A stretch of 64,000 bases of DNA. Source: Thalassia testudinum. Lineage: Eukaryota > Streptophyta > Magnoliopsida > Alismatales > Hydrocharitaceae. Of the stretch, positions 21,722 to 33,784 are shown piece by piece. Below the pieces are notes generated by a model, which did no database searches, was not told where the DNA came from, and was given only the letters and a program-made list of their open reading frames with translations. The stretch spans positions 2,604,001 to 2,668,000 of the forward strand of contig JAZHRO010000022.1 in NCBI GenBank assembly GCA_037157565.1. Direction: 5' to 3'. Numbering within the stretch: the first letter of the stretch is position 1; each line of letters begins with the position of its first letter. A program made the position numbers and the translations under genes.

Positions 21722-24700
21722 TGATGAGCGAGATTTTGTATGTGCAAAAGATTTAGTTAAAAACCCATCGTTGTAGCTACATAAAAATCCGCTATCAGAT
21801 ACATTTTATCAAAACTCAAAGTGAGTCTCGGGTCGAATACAAGAAGGCGAATGTTTAATTAAAATCACATTTATTGTCACGAAGCAGAGTAGCTGGTTGA
21901 AATTAATCGACGCTAGCTATTCTACTTAAAGAATAAATAATAGAAAAGAGAGAATAATACAGAGAAAGAGAAAATAGGGAGAGAATGGACAAATATTTTA
22001 TAACCATAGTAGCATGTTCATTACATCTATTTGCTACAACTAGAAAATGATAAAAAGATAGGGATGAGAAAATTCTCCTCGACGACTACTTGGAGGACGA
22101 GCCGTGTTGACGGAATGCCCAAAGAGGGTGGTGAGATGCTGGATGAGGGAGAACGGAGCTGGAGGATGGAGGATGAAACAAGGTGGCATCGTAGGGGGAT
22201 CCACTCCCCGAATGGCAACGAGAGGACAATGACGGTCGCTCCACGAATGGGGGTGAGAAGATGGAAAAATTATGTTTAAGACTCTAGTGGAGTATCCCGA
22301 GTATGGGACTAGCTCTTTAGAGCTTTGGAGAGGGTGAGGGGAGAAGAGAAGGGATAATGAAATGTGTGGTAGGGGTGGTCCTTTTATAGGTGAGGTTTGA
22401 GGGAAAAAAGGACATTTTAAGCTTTAAAAGAATTAACTCAGGGTCTTTAGTGGCAGATGCGAGCGTTGCTGAAGGTAAATGTCGGTGAAGACGCGCACTC
22501 CATCTCCGCTACTCGCTTTGCATCCAACGGCTCTCCCATGGCCACGTCAGCGGCTTCTCGCCTTCAAGCATTCACCGCCTCATAGCGCCAACCCATCTCA
22601 GCCGTCCGATCATTCGATTAGACGGCTTAGATCACGCATTTGATGGCATGTCATCACGAGCGTGTGGCACGATCAACATCCGGCACACGAGAAGGTGCTA
22701 CGTCACTACTGCATCGGTCATTCGCACTGCATCCAATGATTCAATTTCGACGTGAGCGGGTACGCTGTGGATTTACCCTTGCTTGGATATAAGGTGCTTC
22801 ACCAATGAGCTATCCCACTGGATTGTCGAGAAGACACATTATGGCTCAATCGCTCACAACTATTGGATGAAGATCCAATGGCCATGAGTACACGATGGAG
22901 TCTTCTTGAGGCGGCATTGCAGCTCGGCTAGAATGCATCTCAGCCGTTGGATGGCGATCCAACAGTTGAGATCACACTATGAATTTTCCCTTTAGGATAA
23001 AGGGCGTAGTTGCAGCTTTGGGCGGCCTAAATGATGCGACATGGCTTCATTTAGGTCGTCCATCATCAAATGCTTGTAGATGGTGCCATAGATGTCGGAT
23101 TTGGTCGATTTTTGCGTTGTTGGGTTGCGATCGTCGATCCGAACCCATCCGTGTGGTTGGATTTGTCATTTGAGGTATGAATTTGCACCACCTTGACTCT
23201 TGATCTCTGATTTTTCTCGGACTACATCTGATGCTACAAAGATTCAATCAGGGTGATCTTGGAGGCGTTAAACTCCGATTGTTGCCCTAATCAGATCTGT
23301 ACGGTTGGATCTTCAATCTGAGGCCCCAAAATGATGTCTCCTTGTCCGCTAGCCACAAAAAGGGTAAATTACTATACAATTTATAGAAATTAACCTAAAT
23401 GCATGATGATGCATGCTATGTAATATTTATAATGCATGATGCTTCTATGACACTAGGTGTAATGTCCCAAAATCCAAGTTTTGAGTCTTTTAAAGTGGTT
23501 TGGGTCAGTTCAAACCTGAAAACCCGGTCAGGGTTTGGTGCTAGTGTCAGAACCCTCTTAATTTCCAAAGAATAGTGTATTTTGAGTACAACCCTAGTCA
23601 AACCTTGTCAAAAGGGTTCCATATATGATATCATTGTATTCCTCTCGTCGCAGAATTTCTGGTGATGCTTATTTCGCATGATTTCGAGGTGTATTGCTCA
23701 AGTTAGGGTCAAAAGAAGTCACCTGGGACCTAAATGAAGGTAAACCCAACCCTAAGGGCATTTTAGGTATTTCACCCACCTAAACCTGCTCACAACCGCC
23801 TCTAAGGCCTATTTAAGGACCCTTTGGGTCCCTTGGGTCATCATAGCCTCCAACTCTCTCAAATCAGGAGAGAAAGAAAGAAGAAAAACCTTCTCCAAAA
23901 ATCAAAAAATATTTTTCGAGGACCCAGGTGCGAATCTGCAAAACCTGGGGTCCCTACTGTAAAATTTGCAAGTGCTTAGGTGCAAGCATGTAGACGCAAG
24001 TGCACGGGAGCGCGTAGGAGCATGGGCACGAGTGTGCGGGCATGCGCGTACGCGAGTAAGTCGGGTGGCATGTGTGAGGGCAGTTCAATCCGACTCTAGA
24101 CCCGTTGGCGCTTTTTTGACCGGTTCAAGGCCTTCTCGACCTCAAATTTCGAAAAATAAGGTACCGTTGGAATTGTATCGACACGTACTATGTGTTGGTA
24201 TTATGTATTTCAACTTTTGAGTTCATTATACATATTGAAATATTAGAAACATAATTAGGTGTCTCCAACCCCATCCTGGGTCTGATTGAACCAGGTCTTC
24301 TTCCTAGTGCATCTGTGGATCTTGAGGTAGACATAGAGATTGTTTCTTGACCTAGTGCGCATGGTTCAGAGTCACCATGATGCTTCAGTGACCTTTGGTA
24401 GAGTAGTCTATCCCTCTTTTCAATCCAACCGATCTTTCAAGTAATTGAGAACCCAGCTTGTGTGAGTTCCGTGTATACTGCCTTGATCCGCGTGCGTTCC
24501 CCTTTTGCTGAGTTAAGACCCTCCGATGTTTCCTGATTTCTGGCACTATAAATAATGACAAAAATGGATTTACATGAATAATAATGAATTAGCAAGTATA
24601 TACACCCTTGTTATCGTATGCATGAAAAGAAACCCATTTTCCATAAAACAAGTTCTAATATCTTTAAAACTGTCTAAATAGTTTGGAACCTCTGGTAAAG

Positions 24701-25865
24701 ATGAGATTTCTAATGAATGAATAAATTGGAAAATAATATGAGAAACTGTTATCCCTGGAATTAGTAATACGAAATTACTAAGGAGTATCGAAATTGACAA
24801 GATAAGGAATACAGTTATCTGGAAATGGGATCAATAATATGATGGATATGTTGGGAAAATAAAAGGATTAGATAACTAGTTTCAACCCCACTACTTGCTA
24901 GGATTTCGATCGTAGCTTTAGGTCTTTTAGATTAGGTTAAGGGGCTGGTTTAGGGAGTTACTGGTCTTCCTACGACTCTTTGGTTAGGCTTAGCAGCTAA
25001 TTGGGATAGCGGATTTGTAGGGCTTGAGGTTTGGAGCAGTTCTTTTGGCTGGAGAGTGGGTCATTGGTTATCTGTAGTTCAGTGTACAAAGCGCTTATAC
25101 GTGTTCACACTACACGACGTTGCCGCCACTCCTTTCCGAGATGACCCCAGGGTGACAGAGCGTGGCGACTCGATGGATATAAGCAACCCCCCCTACCAAG
25201 AGGGTGGCTTATATCGATCTTGCACTACGGGAAGTTACACGAGATTGTCTCGTGCCTAAGACGTTGATTAACAGTTTGAGAACAATAAGAATATGGGCAA
25301 ACTGCATAAAAGAAACTAGATATAAAATAGATTGTAAATAGATGAACTATCAAGATAGTGCCCTTTTACTGTTCTCCATTACTTGAGTTACTGGTTTAGT
25401 TGTACTACTCTACTCAGTTTTCATTGACGTTTATCTCGGCTTCTGTATTCAGGTGTTGCTAAGTAGTCAGGTGCCGCAACTGCTGCTGGTCAGACTTCAA
25501 CTGAACCAGGTCCTATCTGAAGAGACAGTCTATACTGAGCCGGTGGCTCATAGTTGTAGTTCCTTTTTGCTAGTAGAAGTTTATTTCTTGTCTTTTGGAT
25601 AACTATATGAACTCTAATTTTATTCTGTTCTAGGAGAATTTTGCTTTTATTGTCAGCACTTTTGTTTCCTTCATTTAATGCTTTGTGAATGAATGTTGTC
25701 TATTAATGTTTTATGACTTTATGTTGGGTGACTGTGATCTTGTGGATTTTCGTGTTAGTTGTTAGCATAAGGTGACTCGGGCCTCATCAGTTGGCAAGAG
25801 TTGAGTCGTCGCACTAGGAACATGCATAAATAGACATTTTAAGCTAATTAGATGTGTGCACATTA
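21722..25865 (-). repeat. 3' LTR of element B, interrupted by solo LTR S
   Basis: The LTR is 21722-23457 plus 25819-25865. It aligns with 41065-42931. Promoter parts on the minus strand are a decayed fold-back (22445-22474) and a TATA box, CCTATAAAAG, at 22390-22381. The tRNA-like A box is kept (about 22808-22792, TAGCTCATTGGTGAAGC), but the B-box half is deleted compared with the right LTR. The open frame at 22031-22279 is LTR sequence. Confidence 0.8.
23458..25813 (+). mobile_element. Solo LTR S of a Tekay-related Gypsy element
   Basis: A 2356-bp insert starts TGTAATGTCCC and ends GAGTCGTCGCA. It is flanked by perfect 5-bp duplications CTAGG (23453-23457 and 25814-25818) and splits B's left LTR, so it is younger than B. 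The start resembles D's LTR start (TGTAATGACCC), and a TATTCAGGTGTTG block near 25445 is like the CAGGTGTTGAG-type block near E1 1980. There is no internal region or coding sequence. Recombination between two LTRs is the usual source of such solo copies. Confidence 0.85.
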
Positions 25866-26445
25866 CACCCTCATGCCTACCTTTTGCTAGTTCGTAGCAA
25901 AACTACATGCTATTTATAAAAGAATTAAAATAAAATTACTTGGGTAATAGTTATTTCTCAACACTAAGAAATTTCTACTAAAGACTTGAACTACAGAGAC
26001 TCAATAGCATCCGGGTGTCCGCCAAAATGCAGCCTGCCCAAGCCCTCGCCTTATTCAAAAGCAAATATATCTCTTTCTTTTTCTTCTTTTCTAATTTTTG
26101 TGGATTTTTGAGTTTAGAGTTTCGGGAAGCTTGCTACAGTTGCCCAGCCCACCCAAGGTTCAAAAAGAACTCTAAGTTCTAAGCATCATTTTGTGACTAT
26201 GATAGACTCATTGATTGGCAATCAAAACGGACTTCAGGTTTCTACAAACCCTAGGTGACCCCTATGAAGAATTTCTGCCTAAAGGTATATATATCTGATT
26301 GGTAGCTTTCTCCCTACTTTTTATTTTTATGGGGTCAACACAAGGATAAACTCAGTGTATATCTCCCCGACTTATTCTACTTCCCTGCTTCTTCTTAAGT
26401 GTTTGGAATTAAATGTTCATTTTGTGAACTAGGTTCTGGACAACT

Positions 26446-26482
26446 GGCCAATGGGGCATCAAACTCACGGCAACTTACCAGC
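26446..26482 (-). ncRNA. Conserved hairpin, element B copy 1
   Basis: Outer words CTGGTAA and TTGTCCAG are present on the minus strand. The middle stem TTGCC/GGCCA pairs at four of five positions, but the TAACAG loop is rearranged to TTTGATG. Confidence 0.5.
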
Positions 26483-26625
26483 TATACTCATGCGGTGAAG
26501 TGTGGCTTATTTATTTATTTTCTTATTTTTTGTTTCTCCATTTTTTTTTCTTTTCTTCCTAAGTAGGTGGCTTCCTTAATCTAAGATTTACCTAAAGGCA
26601 GCAGAAAGAGAATGGTTGTGGCTGA

Positions 26626-26676
26626 GCTCTAAACCATCGGCTAATGGGCTGTTACCCATGTCAACTTGTCAGCCAT
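26626..26676 (-). ncRNA. Conserved hairpin, element B copy 2
   Basis: The inner stem TGGG/CCCA and the TAACAG loop are intact on the minus strand. The outer TTGTCCAG has decayed to GGTTTAGAG and the middle stem is mispaired. Confidence 0.5.
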
Positions 26677-27366
26677 ACCACCTTAGAAGGTTCATTACCT
26701 ACCCAATTTCCATTAAAACTGTTGAAAAGTGAGTCAGTGCACATAGTGTGTAGATGCTTAGGCTATAAGTCCTCTCAAATCAGAGGACGAGTTGATAAGT
26801 TGTGTACTTATTAATCCAACTTTTTTAACCAATTAAAAATGAAATTTTCAAATGGAAAGGACTCAAGAGTCAAGTCCACATTTTAGTGGACATCTGGGCT
26901 GATTAAACTCGAAGACCTGAAGAATCTAAGTGTTCATGTCTTATTGTATCATTTCCTATAGTTGACAAATTTCTAATAACGAAGTTCTCTTTTCCTAATT
27001 CAAAATTTTTTTAAAAGAATTTACAAAGCTAACAAAATGATTCAAAGATGGATATCCACCCCCTCATGCCTATCTAATGCAATGTCATCATTGTATTAAA
27101 AAGACATGAAAAAGAGTGGAATACAGATGAAATCACCTGAATTTTGTGATTACATGGTCAACTCTGAAATGAAAATAGAGTGTATACGTGCTAAATTTAT
27201 TACCTTCAACTATGCATACTATACAAACAAAGAAGAAATTAAGAATTCACAGGTGTAAGTCAAGATCAAAATAAGATAAATTTTATGACCCACAAGGAGA
27301 AGATGTCCAGATGCGAATGAGGTTGTGATGCAGATCCATGCCCAACGGTCGAGTGGTTCTAAGGTT

Positions 27367-28120
27367 CTAGATAAAAATTACCCAAAACCTGAGATCATTA
27401 TGCAAGTGGGGCCGAGCCTGTGGTTTGTGAGGATGCAACCCAAGTCCAAAAAGTCGAACAATAAGAAAATTTGTGTCAAAAAGATAATAAGTTAATTTAT
27501 GCTTGGGTTGAACATCCTCAAAGCTGAAAATGTCATAAGGGTCCTTGTAGAAGGTTGGTGGTTTCAGACAAATAGGAACCCTTAGAATCAGACTTCTGCT
27601 TTCCCCGGAATTGGCTTCCCAAACCTTCATTTCTAGATTCCTATCCTCCATAATCAAAGTTTCCAGGACCTCGAAAGTGTTATCAACACCATCTAAAATA
27701 CCCAATTCCAAAATTTGTGGCTTAATCAGAATTGACTTGGGTTTGGTAATTTTAAGAAGATAGTTATCATTATGCTTAACGGGGTGTGATTGAGGAATGA
27801 GGCTATGAATTGAATCTTTTATGAAATCAGGATTTGAATTCTCCATGCTAGCCCTAGTGGGATCACAATCCTCAATTATTAGGCTATGAAATGATCCATC
27901 ATACTTCTCAAGCCTGTATATCTCACTAAAATTATCTTCCTCAAACTCAGGTGAGACTTCACATAAAGATTCTTCACCTTTAGAATCAAAGAATTCCCTA
28001 TCCACATTTATATATGTCTCAAAATCATCTATCATTTCCTAATCCATGGAGACATACTTTTCCTCATACCCTGGTTCAGGGATATCAGGTGAAAAAATTT
28101 ATTCTTCCTCAATTGGTTGC
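27367..28120 (-). pseudogene. Element B ORF2, acidic protein of unknown function
   Basis: The main open part, 28035-27367 (222 codons), aligns along its length with element A ORF2. Shared pieces include DDFETYINVDREFFDSKGEE, KPKSILIKPQILELG, FEDVQPKHK and GLGLHPHK...RFWVIFI. B keeps the middle and end open where A is broken. The frame continues upstream past two stops (near 28037 and 28099) towards ORF1. It is offset by -1 from ORF1, as in A. I recognise no domain. Conserved blocks in two diverged copies argue that it was once a functional protein. Confidence 0.6.
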
Positions 28121-28229
28121 TTTAGAACAACCTGGTCATCCCTAGTCTCAAAAATGTGTTCTCCCCTACAGATGCCTGAGTGGGTTTTGACATTGGCTCC
28201 CCTGAAGGGGGTTCATCTTGGGAATCATC

Positions 28230-28588
28230 CTAAGATTGGACCAGAGCAATCACAAATTTCATCCACAACCTTGACAATTTCCCAAGTAAGAACTCACCTG
28301 GGTCCTTATCCTTAACATCTTGGAGCCAATCTAATAAATATTTTTTAAGATCATCAATCATTTGTATCAGAGGCCCCAATTCTTCAGTGCAAGGTGTTGG
28401 TTGAGCTTCTGAAGATTGAATGATATTCCTTAAGTTAGACAACACTCAATCTTGGACCTAGTTCACTTCAACCAAATGGTTTGATTCAAGGTTGGGTGGG
28501 TTTGAGTTTAGTCCAGGGGAGTCAAGAAGTTGAGGTTCTTGGGGTCCTCCCTGATAGTAGGGCATTTCGGGTTGTTCATAGAGGGGTG
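28230..28588 (-). pseudogene. Element B ORF1, C-terminal part
   Basis: This is the part of ORF1 left of the C insertion. The open piece 28445-28230 reads LSNLRNIIQSSE...DWLQDVKDKDPGEFLLGKL, nearly identical in pattern to element A. Two stops lie just upstream (near 28447 and 28458). After the last Ser of FVIALVQS a stop interrupts, then QDEPPSGEPMSKP matches A. The ancestral end of ORF1 is at the same place as in A. Confidence 0.6.
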
Positions 28589-28593
28589 GTGAC

Positions 28594-29966
28594 TGACGTG
28601 TGTTTGTGCGTGTGTGTTAAGGAGTGTTGTTATAGTCGCACTTGCAACGTCGGTTTTAAAATAATTAAACGGAGGTGAGTCCGAGTGTCGGTCTCAGGGA
28701 GGCGTGAAAATCAGATTTTTACTTACCACTTGTCATGGAAAGTGAGGAGTTTTGCTTGTGAAAGGTGAGGTTTTAAAAAGCGAGAGAGAGAGATAGAGAG
28801 AGAAGGTTTAGGGTTAGAAAGCTATTTGTTTTGATCATGCATCTTGAACAGAAATTGAAATGGCAACTGAACGAAAAATAACTTCATTAAACATGCACTT
28901 GTAGTTCATAAATTACAACATTAAATACATACTTCAACAAAAGTAATAGAAAGCTTAAAAGAGAGAGAGAGAGAGAGAAAAAAAGTGTGTGGAGAGCGAC
29001 GAGGCATCCACAGCAGTGGAGGAGGCTCCGTCGGCGGCTCGTCGTCTCCAGCGATTACAAGAGTGCCTAGAGCTAGCTAAGAGAGGGGTGGAGTAGTTGC
29101 AAGGGGGAGTGAATGCCTTGAATGGTGGTTGGAGGGGGTTTAAATAGAGTTAAGGGCTTCCTAAAAGAAGGGCTTTAGCGACATCCAGAGCGTTGCTAAA
29201 ACCTCTTCCAAAAGCGTCGGTGAAGCCCTCCCGCCGTTGGTCAGCCGCCCGCCTCGTTCCTTCTCCTTGCACGATCCGTGGCTGCTGAACGAGAGTCGTT
29301 CGATCAAAGATCGGACGGCTGAGAGTCCTCCTCGCCTGCGCTGGGATCGTGCCTCGGGCGTGCATGTGCGCGCGCATCTCCGCCCGACGTGCGCGCGCGC
29401 GTGGATGCCCGTGAGCTGCGGTCGCGCCGCGTGGCAGGATCCCGGCCGCTCGCTGCTGATCGGGCGGCCCAATTTCTCCGCACCCGTCGCCCGTCTTCAA
29501 ATCCTACTCTGTGCGTCTCGAACCCGCGTCGCGTGGGTGCGGGCGTGCGCGCTCACCGTTGCGCCATGCCCGCGCTTTGTCGCAGCGACCGTGGGCGGGC
29601 GCGCGAATCTCGACTGGCTGAAGGCGCGGCGAGCGCGGGGGCGGGGCTGATGTGGTGCAATTTGGGCCGTTGATCTCCAGATCAACGGTCAAAACTTCTT
29701 GGGCCCATTGTAGGAGCTTCGGATGTCAGATTTGGCCGATCTTGAGTTCGTTGGACTCCGTTCGTCATTCTGAATCTATCCGTGCGGTCCGATTGCTCAT
29801 CTGAGGCCTGCTTTGACAAATGCTTACACAAATGGCCATTAATGTAGTTTATAAGCAATCTTGATACATGATGCATGCAATGCTCCTATTCTACTTATGT
29901 TGTGCCTTTTATTCTAAAGATGGGCCATATTCAACATAATTATCACCCCCTTGTGTAGTGTTATCA
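28594..29966 (-). repeat. 3' LTR of element C
   Basis: The minus strand starts TGATAACACTACAC after the polypurine tract. A TATA-like CTATTTAAACC lies at 29149-29139 and a fold-back, CTTTAGCGAC/GTTGCTAAAG-like, at 29173-29200. tRNA-like boxes lie at 29566-29552 (A box TGGCGCAACGGTGAG) and 29525-29515 (B box GGGTTCGAGAC). GA microsatellites lie near 28782 and 28962. The GC-rich open frames at 29150-29690 are shadows in U3. Confidence 0.85.
29515..29566 (-). promoter_or_regulatory. tRNA-like Pol III A/B-box pair in LTR C (left)
   Basis: Read on the minus strand, TGGCGCAACGGTGAG is an A-box match, and GGGTTCGAGAC begins 41 bp later as a B box. It is in the sense orientation of element C, about 370 bp upstream of its TATA-like box. 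Confidence 0.6.
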
Positions 29967-30551
29967 TACCCCCATGCTTACTCCTTGCTAGTCCCTAGCA
30001 AGGTTTATTCTAGTCTTTATTTCCTTGCAGAATTCAAGAAGTAATTGCTTAAGCACTTCGTTACTTGTCAATAAGAGGAAATATACACAGATCTTAATCT
30101 ACAAAGATTAAGTAGCGCCCAGGTGTTTGCCAAAATACGAATCGCCTGAATCCTTGCTTTAATGTATATATAACTATACATATGTATACATATATATATT
30201 TTTTAGAATTTTTTTCGGAATTCAGTGTGGGTTGGTAACTTTTTACGGCTACCCAACCCACCCGAAACTCGGTCAAAACCCTAAGTGCTAAGCATCTTGG
30301 TGTGAATGTTGTGATAGACTCACCTAACGGTAATTAAGACAGACTTCGAGTTTCTATGCCTCTAGGTGACTGGAAAAGAAAATAAATTTTTGCCTGAAGG
30401 TGTATTTGTTCGATTGGTAGCTTTCTCCCTATGTTTGTTTTAATTGGGGTCAACACAAGGATTTTTCCGGTGTATATCTCCCCGGCTTGTACTACTTCCC
30501 CGCTTCTTCCTTAGGTGTTTTGGTCTTTTCTGTGCAATTATTGAGCTGGGC

Positions 30552-30600
30552 TCTGGACAACTGACCAATGGGCTGTTACCCACGATCACTTACTAGCCAT
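30552..30600 (-). ncRNA. Conserved hairpin, element C copy 1
   Basis: On the minus strand the middle stem is TGATC/GGTCA and the inner stem TGGG/CCCA, with loop TAACAG. Outer words are CTAGTAA and TTGTCCAG. The middle stem pairs fully although its bases differ from the other copies. Confidence 0.65.
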
Positions 30601-30720
30601 ACTTGTGCGGTGAAGTATGGTTTATTTTCTTTTCTTCTTCCTTTTTTTTTTTCGTAGGTGGCTTCCCTGATCTCAAATGTACCTAGAGGCAAAGAAAAAG
30701 AAATGGCCTATGGCTGGGAT

Positions 30721-30768
30721 CTGGACAACCTGCCAATGGGCTGTTACCCACGACAGCTTGCCAGCCAT
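30721..30768 (-). ncRNA. Conserved hairpin, element C copy 2
   Basis: The best formed copy. On the minus strand CTGGCAA, CTGTC and TGGG pair with CCCA, GGCAG and TTG(T)CCAG, with loop TAACAG and one bulged base. All stems are complete, allowing one G-U. Confidence 0.7.
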
Positions 30769-31325
30769 ACCACCCTAGAGAGTTCATTAGCTACCCAATT
30801 TCTGTCAAAATCTCCGAGAAGTGAGTTTGTGCAAAAATGTGTGCAGATGCTTAGACTCAAAGTTTTCCTGAGTTAGAGGGTGAGTTGATAAGTCGTATAC
30901 TTATTACCTTATTTAGTAGGTGGATTAGAATAGCTTAAGGTTGCAAGGATTCATTGCTAAATCCATATTTTAATGGACACCAGGGCTGGTTAAGCCTGAA
31001 GGCCTGAAAAGTCTAAGTGTTTAAGTTCTTTCTGTATTATTTCCCACTATTGACAAGTTTCCAATGCCTAAGTTTTCTTCCTAAATTCAATTTTTTTATT
31101 TTAATTAATTTATTCATTCAGACTGATTAATTGAGCTCAGGATTATGCAATTTATCACCCCCCCATGCTTAAGTTGGACAATGTCCTCATTGGCAGATTC
31201 ATGGATGCAGAAGGGTTCAAAAAGATAGTACCTGAGTGACGTAAACTACCAGATCAATCTGAATCCTCTGGGTTGCCTCCCAGGAAGCGCTGAGTTTAAC
31301 GCCTCCAGCTGGGCGGTGCTCGGTG

Positions 31326-32717
31326 TTAGCCCTCAACTAGGGTGACACTTTCCTTGAGGGGTACCTGGGCCAGGAAATGCTTCAATCTTTGACCATTAAC
31401 TGTAAAAGTGTGCCCAATGTTAAGATCAACGATTTCAACCGCCCCATTAGAATAGGGCTTAACCACCCGAAATAGTCTTATCCATTTGGACCTGAGTTTC
31501 CTTGGGAAGAGGTTTAGGCGTGCATCAAACAACCAAACTTGCTGGTCAGGCTCAAAGGTTTTTCTATGAATGAGTCGGTTGTGGACGGCTTTCATTTTCT
31601 CCTTATACAGTCGACTATTGTCAAAGGCATCTCGATGAATTTCTTCGAGCTCAGATAATTGAAGCGTCCTCTGCGCACCGGCTAACTGGAGATCCATGTT
31701 ACATTACTTGACAGCCCAGTAAGCCCGATGTTCCAATTCGACAGGAAGATGGCAGGCCTTGCCGAAGACCAGGCGATAAGGCAACATGCCTATCGGGGTC
31801 TTGAAAGTGGTCCTGTATGCCCATAGGGCATCATCAAGTCGTGTGGACCAGTCTTTCCTGTGAGGTCTCACAGTCTTCTGTAAAATGTTCTTGATTTGTC
31901 TATTTGAGACCTCAGTCTGCCCATTTGTTTGTGGATGATACGGGGTGGCAATGTGGTGGTTAACCCCATATTTTCTAAGTAGGGCACGGAATTGGGAATG
32001 GATAAAATGGCTTCCACCATCACTGATCATGGCCTTGGGTATTCCAAACCGGGAAAAGATGTTCTTCTTCACAAAATCCATGATAGTCTTGTGATCGCAT
32101 CATCGGGTGGCGACGGCTTCAATCCATTTGGAAACATAGTCTACTGAGACCAGGATGTACTCGAAGCCGTTGGATGGTGGAAAGGGGCCCATAAAATCGA
32201 TACCCCAAACGTTGAAGATTTCGACAATCAAAATGGGCTGAAGGGGAATCATATCTTTCTTGGTCATGGTCCCCAGTGTTTGGCAACGTGAGCAAGTCTT
32301 GGCAAAGATGTGTGCATCCTTAAATAGGGACGGCCAGTAAAATCCAGACTGCAAAACTTTTACAGCTGTTTTCTTTCCAGAGAAGTGGCCGCCACACGCT
32401 TGGTCATGACAAAAGGAAAGCACGCTCTGAACTTCATCTTCAGGGATACACCTTCTGATGATCTGATCAGCACAGAGGCGAAACAGCATGGGATCATCCC
32501 AGAAATAATGCTTGGCCTCAGCCAAGAACCTGTCCCGTTGCTGTCTGGACCAGTTGTGCGGAGTTTGTCCTACAACCAAGTAATTGACGTAGTCCGCATA
32601 CCATGGCAGTTTTTTGTCTTGCACGGCTAGGATGTGTTCATCAGGGAAGGCATCAGAGAGAGGTAGGGAGGGTCCAATGTGGTCTGGATGAAGTCTCGAC
32701 AAGTGATCAGCCACCAC
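31326..32717 (-). pseudogene. Element C integrase
   Basis: The zinc-binding HHCC region appears as [14 protein letters not shown]...CSRCQ. The catalytic core shows GIDFMGPFP (first Asp), ISDGGSHF (second Asp) and [16 protein letters not shown] with the Glu. A C-terminal domain, KMKAVHNRLIHRKTFEPDQQ...LRSKWIRLFRV, follows and the protein ends with a stop at 31326. In-frame stops at about 32099 and 31702 interrupt it. A frameshift near 32710 separates it from RNase H. Integrase joins the cDNA to chromosomal DNA. Confidence 0.9.
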
Positions 32718-33298
32718 ATTTTCGATCCGGCCTTGTCTCGGATTTCCAGGTCAAATTCCTGCAAAAGCAGGATCCATCTGATGAGCCTGGGCTTTGCGTC
32801 CTTTTTGGCCAACAGGTGTCGGATGGCTGAATGGTCAGTGTAAATAGTCACGTGGGATCCCAGCAAGTATGAGCGGAATTTTTCAAGTCCAAAGACTACA
32901 GTGAGCAACTCTTTCTCTGTGACAGTATAATTACGTTGGGCCTCGTCCAACGTTTTGCTCGCGTAGTAGATCACCACGGGCTTCTTGTCTTGCCTTTGTC
33001 CCACGACAGCGCCTATGGCAAAATTTGATGCATCACACATAATCTCAAAGTCCTGGGACCAGTCTGGGGGTTGAAGTACAGGTGAGGTGGAGACTAAGTC
33101 CCGAAGGGTGTGGTAAGCTTGGATGCAATCATGAGACATGTGGAATATGGCGTCGTTGGCTAGAAGGTCGGTCAAGGGTTTGGAAAGCTTGGAAAAGTCT
33201 TTGATGAACCTTCGGTAAAAGCCAACATGTCCTAGGAAGGAGAAAATCTGTCGGACCGAACTAGGTGGAGGAAGTTTGGAAATTAAATCAACCTTAGC
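32627..33298 (-). pseudogene. Element C RNase H
   Basis: It follows RT in the same frame: [20 protein letters not shown], then [11 protein letters not shown] and the RNase H domain with [12 protein letters not shown] (catalytic Asp), EKELLTVVF (Glu) and [11 protein letters not shown] (Asp). Typical Gypsy RNase H residues are present. The frame shifts at DKAGSK near 32710, where the connection [10 protein letters not shown] continues in the integrase frame. A stop separates it from RT near 33296. Confidence 0.88.
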
Positions 33299-33781
33299 TC
33301 AGTCTACCTCGATGCCCCTATGCGAAACGATGTGACCGAGGAAAATTCCTTCTTGAACCATAAAATGGCTTTTTTCCCAACTTAACACCAAGTTAACCTC
33401 GATACATCGTTTCAGGATTTTTTCCAAGTTGCTCAAACAATGGTCGAATGAATTCCCGAACACAGAGAAATCATCCATAAAGACCTCTAAGTATTCACCC
33501 ACCATTTCTGAAAAAATGGCTAGCATGCAATGCTGGAAGGTCGCAGGTGCGTTGCATAACCCGAACGGCATTCGACGGAATGCAAACGTGCCATACGGGC
33601 AAGTGAATGTGGTCTTTTCCTGATCTTCCGGAGCAATTACGACTTGGTTATATCCTGAATATCCATCCAGGAAGCAAAAATACTTCTGCCCTGCCAATCT
33701 TTCAAGGATTTGGTCAATGAATGGCAAAGGGAAGTGGTCCTTCTTAGTAGCTTCATTAAGCTTCCTATAATCAATACACAC
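33299..33781 (-). pseudogene. Element C reverse transcriptase
   Basis: It contains CIDYRKLNEATKKDHFPLPF, FLDGYSGYNQ, RRMPFGLCNAPATFQ and the catalytic FMDDFSVFG box (about 33481-33455). FMDD with SVFG is typical of Athila-lineage RT. A TGG-to-TGA change at about 33782 separates it from the protease frame, so the enzyme would need readthrough. Otherwise all RT blocks are open. Confidence 0.92.
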
Positions 33782-33784
33782 CCG

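Larger units (their letters stand above)
25866..27366 (-). other. 3' untranslated region of element B
   Basis: No gene. On the minus strand it ends with the polypurine-like GGCATGAGGGTG directly before the LTR. Two copies of the hairpin motif shared with A and C lie at 26446-26482 and 26626-26676, separated by a pyrimidine-rich stretch on the plus strand. The sequence aligns in reverse with 15711-17243 of element A. Confidence 0.65.
29967..31325 (-). other. 3' untranslated region of element C
   Basis: No gene. On the minus strand, GCATGGGGGTA directly precedes the LTR as polypurine primer. It holds two hairpin copies (30552-30600 and 30721-30768) separated by a poly-pyrimidine stretch (30620-30650, plus strand). 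A GGTTGCCTCCCAGGAAGCGC block near 31271 follows the integrase stop. Athila elements may carry an env-like ORF here, but none is present. Confidence 0.7.

Noticed and set aside
29150..29690. Several GC-rich open frames on both strands
   Set aside because: They lie within element C's LTR, and both LTR copies show the same shadow frames.
29967..31325. An env-like ORF in element C
   Set aside because: This interval, where some Athila elements carry such an ORF, has no frame of useful length on the element strand.
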